6,400 nt of DNA from an uncultured Prevotellaceae bacterium (GTDB lineage Bacteria; Bacteroidota; Bacteroidia; Bacteroidales; Bacteroidaceae), in contig CAMKMK010000132.1 of NCBI GenBank assembly GCA_946413885.1, positions 1 through 6,400 of the forward strand, read 5' to 3'. The first letter of the stretch is position 1. Every line of letters starts with the position of its first letter. Both the position numbers and the translations under genes were made by a program. Below, in pieces: positions 1-6,197 of the stretch. The notes beneath the pieces are model-generated. The model was not told where the DNA came from. It ran no database searches and saw nothing but the letters and a program-made list of their open reading frames with translations.

Positions 1-2240
1 GTTCGAACGTCAGCCACACCTGGATCTATGCTGAAATCAAAACCTGACTCTTGTTCATTATTGATAACTTGTGGACCTGCTACACGCTGGAATCCATTCA
101 CAATGAGCAGGCGGGGAGTGCCAGGTGAGAATTGCGCACAGACTTCTTCACTCAGGAAACTCCTTCCACCATTGTTGACAGCTGCAACACGAAAGCGGTA
201 AAGTATGCCTGGTTGTAATTGAAGTTCATAACTTGATCCACTTTTCACAAGCGTACCGTTGTCGTAACCAAGATGTCCAACTCGAGCATAGACCAGATAT
301 CCTTCAGGAGCCGCAGTATCATCAGTGGGGTCCAAGACGGGCGTCCAGGTTAAAGTGGCTACTCCATCTTCTCCGACATGTACCCCCATCTCTTTTACAG
401 GCAGAGGCTGAGTCACTGGTTTGTAACCATGTACCATGCCAGAGTATTTCAATAATCCTTTATAAATGGCACGTGCCAAAATGAACTTGAAATATGGATC
501 ATGCCCGCGCAGCATGTCAAAAAAGTTCTGGTGAGAAAGCATTTCCAGAATCATTGCTGGAACACCTGGGTCTCGTGCTTCGCCATAATTTCTGTCATAA
601 AGTTGCCGACGATTCCAGATGCCAAAGTAATATCGGATGTCATGAGTGACTTGCGTCATCACGTTATCAGCCATATCTCGACTCGTCAAACGAGAAATTC
701 CTGCATCTGTCAATCCTTCGTTGAAGCGTGACATATAGATTCCTAACGTGCCAATGTGTGTCATGTCAGGACGGAATCCAGCATCACTATGCAGGGCAAT
801 GCTCATCTCAATGGGCACGTTTAGGCCACTGTCACCAGGCATATAGATACTGCCACGTCCCACATAGTTGGTAAAGAGACTGCGCTCACGGATATCATCG
901 CTGTAGTCATCCTTACCTTCAAAAGGCGAATAAACCTCATAAGGTGCGCCAGCCCATTGGGCATAATAACGTGATCCTTCCAGATAACGAGGCACTCCGC
1001 TTCCACTTAACATGGTTTTTAGTGTATCGCTTCTCATCACGTTGCCCATTCCACCACCCAGTCGGACTGCGTCGGCAGTCACAATACCGTTATCGTTACT
1101 CTGGTTGCTCAGGAAGATACAATTATCTTCTGTCGTTCCTTCTCCAAAATGGAATGTTCCTAAATAGACCCAGGTTCCACCGCCCATCTGCTGGTTTACG
1201 CGAAAACGAGTGTTGATTCCTTGGTGACGAACAGTATACATGGCATCGCTGACACTGTTCGTCAGGGTCTTGTAACTTACATAGACCGCATAATCACCTT
1301 CCACAGGAATATTCGGAGTCCAGGTAATACTGCTTAATTGGCGTTTCCCAGCAGCTACTGCCATTCTGAACGAACCATCCTCGAATGGATTTTCTTTATC
1401 CTGATAATATGTATGAAGTCGGCCCCAACCTGGACCTCCATCTTTCCACTCATATTTTCCGTTCACCTCTTCATATTTTCCATTCTCGTAAGGCAAGTCA
1501 TTATCCACGATGACTTCGTGCTTCTGCCAGTCTCGTTCGCGTGGTGAGAAGACAACGGCTCCGGCATTTTCAAGCATTGGAAAAAGGTAGGGTAGAACGA
1601 TCGTTTGAGTGAACATGTCTTCTGTGGTACAGTAGAGATGAGGACGCTGCCATGTCCACATGTTCTTCTTGTAGGCATAATATTTACCATGACTGGCCCA
1701 TGCGCTGATATGGCGTCCTTCCAATCCGTTGCGGATTTTATATTCGTTGTTCATGGGAGTTACCCAAGGATTACCATTGTAGTCCAGTTTCTTCCAGTCT
1801 CTATTCTCCTGCTTTGTGAAGTTTGTGGGAATCAACGATTCAATGGGATATTCCAGTGCAAAAATAGTCAGTTTATAGTTCTTGTAAAGTTCTGGCAGAA
1901 GATTCTTTACCTCAGCATAAATCTTTTTCACCATATCAGGACGGAAGGGCTGAGAGATAAATCCTTCGTTTACGTAGATACCCAACCATTTCTCTTCGAG
2001 ATTGATCTTTATGCTGTCTACTCTGATTTTGTCATCACTGGTATATTCGTTGTTCTTATAGGACGAAAAATAAGGCATTACCATATCTTTCACCGCATTG
2101 GCATCTTGGGCTGATGATTTCAGCGCATTGCCAAGCAGGATAAATAGTAGCAGACAATAAGCGAAAAGCCTTTTTTGACGTTTAGACTTCTCGCTGCGGA
2201 AAGGTGTATGACATTTTTGTTCTTCTTTCATCATCATCAT
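1..2240 (-). CDS. Secreted amidase-like protein with Golvesin and FN3 domains (often named 'xanthan lyase'), 3' end cut off by window
   Basis: The frame is open from 2240 to the left edge (746 residues seen, no stop). Residues 18-44 form a Sec signal peptide: a basic stretch, a hydrophobic core at about 25-37, and a likely cut after SSA (44|45). An Amidase_3-type zinc hydrolase fold follows: SHG with H184, E207 in TTED, then GAVVFSPRERD (227-237), IALHSDAG with H484, and AMILEML with E566. H184, E207 and H484 match the usual zinc ligands and E566 the catalytic Glu of N-acetylmuramoyl-L-alanine amidases. Between the two halves, at about 285-399, lies a Golvesin/Xly-like domain (W357, TADAVRL with D390). 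An FN3 domain spans about 613-707, and a further domain begins with LLIVNGF (711-717). The predicted role is peptidoglycan amide cleavage outside the inner membrane. Relatives are commonly annotated as xanthan lyase, which the visible catalytic residues do not support. The start overlaps the upstream acyltransferase stop; four ATGs in a row leave the exact start uncertain by up to three codons. Confidence 0.88.
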   Translation of the reverse strand, partial: MMMMKEEQKCHTPFRSEKSKRQKRLFAYCLLLFILLGNALKSSAQDANAVKDMVMPYFSSYKNNEYTSDDKIRVDSIKINLEEKWLGIYVNEGFISQPFRPDMVKKIYAEVKNLLPELYKNYKLTIFALEYPIESLIPTNFTKQENRDWKKLDYNGNPWVTPMNNEYKIRNGLEGRHISAWASHGKYYAYKKNMWTWQRPHLYCTTEDMFTQTIVLPYLFPMLENAGAVVFSPRERDWQKHEVIVDNDLPYENGKYEEVNGKYEWKDGGPGWGRLHTYYQDKENPFEDGSFRMAVAAGKRQLSSITWTPNIPVEGDYAVYVSYKTLTNSVSDAMYTVRHQGINTRFRVNQQMGGGTWVYLGTFHFGEGTTEDNCIFLSNQSNDNGIVTADAVRLGGGMGNVMRSDTLKTMLSGSGVPRYLEGSRYYAQWAGAPYEVYSPFEGKDDYSDDIRERSLFTNYVGRGSIYMPGDSGLNVPIEMSIALHSDAGFRPDMTHIGTLGIYMSRFNEGLTDAGISRLTSRDMADNVMTQVTHDIRYYFGIWNRRQLYDRNYGEARDPGVPAMILEMLSHQNFFDMLRGHDPYFKFILARAIYKGLLKYSGMVHGYKPVTQPLPVKEMGVHVGEDGVATLTWTPVLDPTDDTAAPEGYLVYARVGHLGYDNGTLVKSGSSYELQLQPGILYRFRVAAVNNGGRSFLSEEVCAQFSPGTPRLLIVNGFQRVAGPQVINNEQESGFDFSIDPGVADVR

Positions 2241-2785
2241 TCTATGGCAAAACGTTCAGGATGTTTGCCTTTGAAATGTCGGAAATATTCCTTTATTTCA
2301 GGCAGATCCTTTTCGATATCACCTGTAGGGATAAAGGTCTTATGGCAATAGATGACTTTTTCCTTGTAGTCAAGTCCGTAAAGGAGAATCAGAATTTCTG
2401 CCTTTAAAGCAATGTAGTAGAATCCCTTCTTCCATTCCGAGTTCTTCTTGCGTGTTCCTTCTGGCGTGATGCACAAGTGAAACTCTTTCATTTCCTTGGC
2501 CTGCTTCGCAATAGATTCTGTCGCATGTGTTTTCTTGTCACGATATACAGGAATGCCGCCCATCCTGCGGAACATGATACCCAATGGCCAGAAAAACCAT
2601 TCCTTTTTCATCATGAAATTGCAATGAATACCTGCCGCTCTGCTGTAGAGTTGTCCCATCAGGAAATCCCAGTTGCTGGTATGAGGGGCCAGGCAAATGA
2701 TGAACTTGTCAGGAATGGGCTCTGTCACATCCTCGCGAAAACCCATCCATCCGTATAGAATCTTTTTGCAAATAGCCTGCAACAT
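2237..2785 (-). CDS. PlsC-like 1-acyl-sn-glycerol-3-phosphate acyltransferase family protein
   Basis: This 182-residue protein carries the acyltransferase signature HX4D as H35-TSNW-D40. A second block is GGIPVYRD (76-83), and the third motif is PEGTR (108-112), which in this family binds the phosphate of the acyl acceptor. Such enzymes move an acyl chain from acyl-ACP or acyl-CoA to a lysophospholipid at the cytoplasmic face of the inner membrane. The protein is shorter than classical PlsC (about 240 aa) and has no clear N-terminal membrane helix. It belongs with the compact acyltransferases common in Bacteroidota, whose real acceptor is often untested. The gene begins 1 nt after the small upstream gene and ends inside the start of the amidase gene, so all three are probably one transcript. 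The acyltransferase fold is firm; the substrate is inference from the family. Confidence 0.9.
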   Translation of the reverse strand: MLQAICKKILYGWMGFREDVTEPIPDKFIICLAPHTSNWDFLMGQLYSRAAGIHCNFMMKKEWFFWPLGIMFRRMGGIPVYRDKKTHATESIAKQAKEMKEFHLCITPEGTRKKNSEWKKGFYYIALKAEILILLYGLDYKEKVIYCHKTFIPTGDIEKDLPEIKEYFRHFKGKHPERFAIE

Positions 2786-2786
2786 T

Positions 2787-3053
2787 CTAATCCAAAGCCT
2801 TTATCTGCTCTACAATCTGATCTGTTCCTGTGATCATATCTTCATGCAGCTTTTTGAAAAACAATTTGGGATTTCCAGGCTCAACATGTGAAAGGCGATT
2901 GAGCATCTCGTTCTGAAATAGAAGGATACTCTTCAGCACATTATCCACATCTTCCAGATTGGACGACTGACCATAATTGACATGTGCGATACATTCGGCT
3001 GCCAGTTCTCCAGCAAGGAAATTGATGTTCTTTTTCAGATTTCTTCTATTCAT
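2787..3053 (-). CDS. Conserved small helical protein of unknown function, first gene of the minus-strand operon
   Basis: The 88-residue product has no signal peptide or membrane segment, so it is predicted cytoplasmic. The sequence suggests mostly helix: a basic start (MNRRNLKK), an Ala/Glu-rich helix (LAGELAAECIAHV), an acidic turn and helix around LEDVDNVLKSILLF, a central RLSHVEPGNPKLFFKKL stretch, and a last helix ending IVEQIKALD. I recall similar short proteins in Bacteroidales genomes but cannot give a family name or function. The case for a real gene is good. It starts about 34 nt from a near-consensus promoter -7 box, fills the frame up to 1 nt before the acyltransferase ATG, and has normal codon use. 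Its position suggests a role tied to the acyltransferase or amidase, but this is inference only. Confidence 0.8.
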   Translation of the reverse strand: MNRRNLKKNINFLAGELAAECIAHVNYGQSSNLEDVDNVLKSILLFQNEMLNRLSHVEPGNPKLFFKKLHEDMITGTDQIVEQIKALD

Positions 3054-3086
3054 CTATCTATGAAAATTTAGAATAATATTGTTGTT

Positions 3087-3118
3087 CAAAGGTAATCAAA
3101 ATTTCTTTCTGTCACAAA
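3087..3118 (-). promoter_or_regulatory. Bacteroidota-type promoter for the small protein/acyltransferase/amidase operon
   Basis: Read on the minus strand, TTTG lies at 3118-3115, followed by a 20-nt spacer and TACCTTTG at 3094-3087. This fits the Bacteroidota primary sigma factor consensus (TTTG at -33, TAnnTTTG at -7, spacer 19-21) at every defined position. Transcription would begin near 3080, giving a leader of roughly 27 nt before the ATG at 3053. The match is seen directly; activity is inference. Confidence 0.75.
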
Positions 3119-3164
3119 GTTTTATAAATAAAAACTCGAAAATATCTGCTTTTTCTTGTCTTTT

Positions 3165-3196
3165 TTTCTCCATTCGATGAATTATTAGTAAATTTG
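3165..3196 (+). promoter_or_regulatory. Bacteroidota-type promoter for pfp
   Basis: The -7 box TAAATTTG (3189-3196) matches TAnnTTTG exactly. A 20-nt spacer upstream is TTTC (3165-3168), three of four bases of the -33 box. The predicted start site is near 3203, leaving an AT-rich leader of about 65 nt before the ATG at 3269. The leader contains an 8-T run at about 3231-3238. The palindrome TGCATGCA (3195-3202) sits directly on the end of the -7 box. Confidence 0.6.
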
Positions 3197-3268
3197 CATG
3201 CATTTAATGTGCCGCTAGATGTAGCATTGTTTTTTTTATCACATAAAAATTATTTTGAAAACGAAAGT

Positions 3269-4918
3269 ATGGAAAAAAGTGCATTGCAGGTAGCCCGTGC
3301 TGCCTATCAACCCAAACTTCCTAAGGCTTTGCTTGGCCCTGTTGTTGCTGTCGAGGGTGCTCCCACTCAGAGTGTTGGCAATCAGGAGGAGATCAAAGCC
3401 ATGTTCCCTAACACTTACGGCATGCCCGTCATAACATTCGAGGCTGGTGAGCAGAAAGCTCTCAAACCCTTCAATGTGGGCATTATCCTTTCTGGTGGAC
3501 AGGCTCCTGGTGGCCACAATGTCATCAGTGGTCTCTATGATGGAGTGAAGAACATTAATCCCCAGTGCAAGCTTTACGGCTTTTTGATGGGTCCTGGCGG
3601 TTTGGTTGATCACAAATATGTTGAGTTCAATGACGAGTTCATCAACGAGTATCGCAATACGGGTGGTTTCGATATCATAGGTTCTGGTCGTACCAAACTT
3701 GAGAAAGAGGCCCAGTTTGAGAGTGGTATCCAGATTCTGCGCAAGTTAGGCATCAAGGCTCTGGTGATCATTGGTGGTGACGACTCCAATACCAATGCAT
3801 GTGTACTGGCTGAGTACTATGCTGCCAAGAATTATGGCGTACAGGTGATTGGTTGTCCCAAGACGATCGACGGCGACCTCAAGAACAATCAGATTGAGAC
3901 CAGCTTTGGTTTCGATACTGCTTGCAAGACGTATAGCGAATTGATTGGAAACATCCAGCGCGACTGCAACAGTGCCCGCAAGTATTGGCATTTCATCAAG
4001 CTGATGGGCCGTTCGGCTTCTCATATCGCTCTGGAATGCGCTCTTCAGACTCAGCCAAACATTTGCTTGATCTCTGAGGAGGTTGAGAAGAAAGAAATGA
4101 CGCTCGATGATGTGGTTACCTATATCGCCCAAATTGTAGCTGATCGTGCTGCTGAGGGCAACAACTTTGGTACCGTCCTCATTCCTGAAGGTCTGATTGA
4201 GTTCATCCCTGCCATCAAGAAATTGATTGCTGAACTCAACGAGGTTCTGACAGATCCTGCTACTGGTGAAAGCCGTGTATTCGCAAATGCTGAGGAGCAG
4301 ATTGCTTTTGTTGAGGGCAATATAGCAGCCGAGAACTTGGCAATTCTGAAGTCTCTGCCTGCTGATGTGGCCCGTCAGCTTTGCCTCGATCGTGATCCTC
4401 ACGGCAATGTTCAGGTTTCTCTCATCGAGACAGAGAAGTTGCTTTCCCGCATGGTTGCCACTAAGTTGGCTGCATGGAAGAAGGAAGGCAAGTTCGTGGG
4501 CAAGTTCAGCGCTCAGCATCATTTCTTTGGTTACGAGGGTCGCTGTGCAGCTCCTTCCAACTACGATGCTGACTATTGCTACAGTCTTGGATACAATGCA
4601 AGCCGTCTGATTGCAAATGGTAAGACGGGGTACATGTCTATCATCAAGAATACTACGGCTCCTGCCGCTGAATGGATTGCTGGTGGTGTACCCATTACCA
4701 TGATGATGAACATGGAGCGTAGAAGTGGTGCCATGAAGCCCGTAATCCGTAAGGCTCTCGTTGAGTTGGACGGTGCTCCTTTCAAGTTCTTTGCAGCTCA
4801 TCGCGACGAGTGGGCAAAGACTACCAGTTATGTTTATCCTGGTCCCATCCAGTATTGGGGACCCAGCGAGGTTTGCGACCAGTGCACCAAGACACTTGCA
4901 TTGGAGCAAGCTAAGTAA
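3269..4918 (+). CDS. pfp: Pyrophosphate--fructose-6-phosphate 1-phosphotransferase (PPi-dependent phosphofructokinase, long form)
   Basis: The cytoplasmic enzyme reversibly phosphorylates fructose 6-phosphate to fructose 1,6-bisphosphate using PPi, serving both glycolysis and gluconeogenesis. The product is 549 aa, the expected size for the long PFK clade of Bacteroidales. Motifs in order: the phosphate loop GGQAPGG (76-82), GGDDS (169-173), PKTIDGD (197-203), MGR (246-248) and GYEGR (421-425). D172 replaces the Gly found at this place in ATP enzymes, and K198 sits in the PKTIDGD block; together they are the known signature of PPi use. D201 is the expected catalytic base. I chose the ATG at 3269 because MEKSALQVARAAYQPKLPKAL is the usual start of this family. 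The in-frame TTG at 3194 lies inside the -7 box and would add 25 atypical residues. It is probably monocistronic, between a promoter and a candidate terminator. Confidence 0.96.
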   Translation: MEKSALQVARAAYQPKLPKALLGPVVAVEGAPTQSVGNQEEIKAMFPNTYGMPVITFEAGEQKALKPFNVGIILSGGQAPGGHNVISGLYDGVKNINPQCKLYGFLMGPGGLVDHKYVEFNDEFINEYRNTGGFDIIGSGRTKLEKEAQFESGIQILRKLGIKALVIIGGDDSNTNACVLAEYYAAKNYGVQVIGCPKTIDGDLKNNQIETSFGFDTACKTYSELIGNIQRDCNSARKYWHFIKLMGRSASHIALECALQTQPNICLISEEVEKKEMTLDDVVTYIAQIVADRAAEGNNFGTVLIPEGLIEFIPAIKKLIAELNEVLTDPATGESRVFANAEEQIAFVEGNIAAENLAILKSLPADVARQLCLDRDPHGNVQVSLIETEKLLSRMVATKLAAWKKEGKFVGKFSAQHHFFGYEGRCAAPSNYDADYCYSLGYNASRLIANGKTGYMSIIKNTTAPAAEWIAGGVPITMMMNMERRSGAMKPVIRKALVELDGAPFKFFAAHRDEWAKTTSYVYPGPIQYWGPSEVCDQCTKTLALEQAK

Positions 4919-4945
4919 TTTGTTGTTTTGTGGTTTCATAGATTG

Positions 4946-4983
4946 GAGAGGATGATGCGAGACTTCGTTTTCCATCATCTCTC
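4946..4983 (+). terminator. Candidate terminator hairpin after pfp
   Basis: GATGATG (4951-4957) pairs with CATCATC (4973-4979). The stem is extended by GAGA (4946-4949) with TCTC (4980-4983) around one bulged G at 4950, giving 11 pairs over a 15-nt loop. The following bases are pyrimidine-rich (TTCAGTCTCTTTCCTTT) but not a clean T run, so it may be weak or leaky and allow read-through to the GH25 gene. It starts 27 nt past the pfp stop. Confidence 0.5.
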
Positions 4984-5064
4984 TTCAGTCTCTTTCCTTT
5001 ATATTCATTCTGTTTTCTCGTTCGGCTAACGTTTCATGCTGGATAAGAGAACTTTTTCAAATTC

Positions 5065-5973
5065 ATGGGACAAACGGTAAAAAACAAGAAATACAAATCC
5101 GCCTCGACAACCTCGCGCTCAAAGCGTCGTAACCGTAATCGTGGAGGATTCCATTTTTTCCGTTTTCTCTCCCGTATTCCGGCGTGGGGCATTTGGTTGG
5201 GTGCCATTCTGGTCGCTTTTGCCTATGCCTTTTTCTTTTATTATTTCTTTGTAGATCCTTACAGCTTTCGCTGGAAAGCCATTTATGGCAAGCCTCAGTA
5301 TCCGGAAGGTTACAACATACGAGGTATCGACATCAGTCACTATCAGGATCAGATTAATTGGCAGAAGTTGCGCAATGCCAGTATCAACAATGACCCCGTT
5401 CGCTTCATTATTATCAAGGCAACAGAAGGCATTTCCCTGATGGATGACAACTTCAATGAAAACTTCTATCAGGCACGCGCAAATGATTTTATTCGAGGAG
5501 CTTATCATTTTTATGTTCCAGGATTAGACACGGACCGGCAAGCCCGTTTTTATCTCCATCAGGTTCATCTCGAGCCTGGCGATTTTCCACCCATCCTTGA
5601 TGTGGAGAAGATTGGAAACGAGACTCCTCAGCAACTCAGGAAGAATGTTCTTAGATGGCTCACAATCGTAGAGAAACACTATGGTGTGAAGCCTATCCTA
5701 TACACAAGCTATAAATTCAAGACTCAATACCTCAACGAGGAAGTATTCAATCAGTATCCTTATTGGATCGCGCATTATTATGTGAATGAACTGCGGTACA
5801 AGGGTGCCTGGGCCATTTGGCAGCATACAGATTGCGGCGAGGTCGATGGTATCCGAGGTAAGGTGGACTTGAATATCTTCAACGGTAGTGAGGCAGAACT
5901 TTACCAGTTCACCATTCAGGAAGAAGACGATGACTTTCTCGACCCAGCGGCGGAGGAGGCCGACCCATCATGA
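5065..5973 (+). CDS. Membrane-anchored glycoside hydrolase family 25 (lysozyme/muramidase) protein
   Basis: Of 302 residues, the first 40 are strongly basic (KSKRRNRNRGG region) and are followed by a single aromatic-rich membrane helix at about 41-63. That gives an N-in anchor with the enzyme in the periplasm. The GH25 barrel runs from about 84 to 280. It opens with RGIDISHYQ (D89), continues through FIIIKATEG and GAYHFY, has the catalytic pair in ILDVEK (D179, E181), and closes with YWIAHY, WAIWQHT and VDLNIF (D268, N270). Family members cut the beta-1,4 bond between N-acetylmuramic acid and N-acetylglucosamine in peptidoglycan. All expected acidic residues are present, so it is probably active. 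The tail (285-302) is acidic and low in complexity. The stop overlaps the next start (ATGA), which implies translational coupling. No consensus promoter was found directly upstream. Confidence 0.93.
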   Translation: MGQTVKNKKYKSASTTSRSKRRNRNRGGFHFFRFLSRIPAWGIWLGAILVAFAYAFFFYYFFVDPYSFRWKAIYGKPQYPEGYNIRGIDISHYQDQINWQKLRNASINNDPVRFIIIKATEGISLMDDNFNENFYQARANDFIRGAYHFYVPGLDTDRQARFYLHQVHLEPGDFPPILDVEKIGNETPQQLRKNVLRWLTIVEKHYGVKPILYTSYKFKTQYLNEEVFNQYPYWIAHYYVNELRYKGAWAIWQHTDCGEVDGIRGKVDLNIFNGSEAELYQFTIQEEDDDFLDPAAEEADPS

Positions 5974-6173
5974 AACGTTATGGCTATCATCGTGTCATCA
6001 CTCCCACAGGTGAGCAATCGAGTGTCTCGCCCGTCTTGGTGGAGATGTCCGACGAGGGAGCCTTTCTGGGTTATCATCCCCTTGTGGGCGAAGAGCCGCG
6101 AGTCATCTGGGTAGGCGGCACCCTGGATTTGTCAGGTTCGCAGCCTGTGCCTCAACTTCCCAACCAACGATAA
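5970..6173 (+). CDS. Small protein of unknown function, translationally coupled to the GH25 gene
   Basis: This 67-residue product is not recognised with confidence. It has no signal peptide or membrane helix and looks beta-rich: KRYGYHRVITPTG, then VLVEMSDEGAFLGYHPL, then EEPRVIWVGGTLDLSG, ending in a Pro/Gln-rich tail. The pattern loosely recalls the small beta-rich N-terminal portion of metal-dependent amidohydrolases, with no metal-binding residues. This is a faint resemblance, not an assignment. Its ATG overlaps the GH25 stop by 4 nt, and the next gene follows after 24 nt. Codon use matches the neighbours, so a real gene is likely despite its size. Confidence 0.68.
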   Translation: MKRYGYHRVITPTGEQSSVSPVLVEMSDEGAFLGYHPLVGEEPRVIWVGGTLDLSGSQPVPQLPNQR

Positions 6174-6197
6174 AAACTTTTTAATCCCACAATAAAC

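Noticed and set aside
1605..2114. A 169-codon plus-strand open frame and other short plus-strand frames in 233-2407
   Set aside because: They are opposite the continuous amidase and acyltransferase frames, which carry clear motifs; these frames have no family features.
1..2240. Polysaccharide (xanthan) lyase activity for the large secreted protein
   Set aside because: No polysaccharide lyase catalytic fold was recognised in the 746 visible residues; the catalytic motifs fit an amidase-type zinc hydrolase, and the 'xanthan' label likely comes from the Golvesin/Xly-like domain.
2237..2785. A more specific role for the acyltransferase (lipid A, glycine-lipid or ornithine-lipid synthesis)
   Set aside because: Only the general HX4D and EGTR motifs are visible; nothing in the sequence or neighbours picks out an acceptor.
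3746..4978. A 410-codon open frame on the minus strand, antisense to pfp
   Set aside because: It lies almost wholly opposite the well-supported pfp gene. Its translation shows no recognisable domain and is rich in Ser/Thr/Leu/Ile as expected from reading biased codons backwards, and no promoter was seen for it.
5029..5037. TAACGTTTC before the GH25 gene as a possible -7 box
   Set aside because: The spacing inside the box is one base too long, the last base differs from TAnnTTTG, and there is no TTTG at the right distance upstream. Read-through past the weak hairpin or an atypical promoter is equally possible.
6171..6184. AAAAACTTTTT after the 67-aa gene as a terminator
   Set aside because: The arms are A/T only and leave a single-base loop, so no stable hairpin can form.
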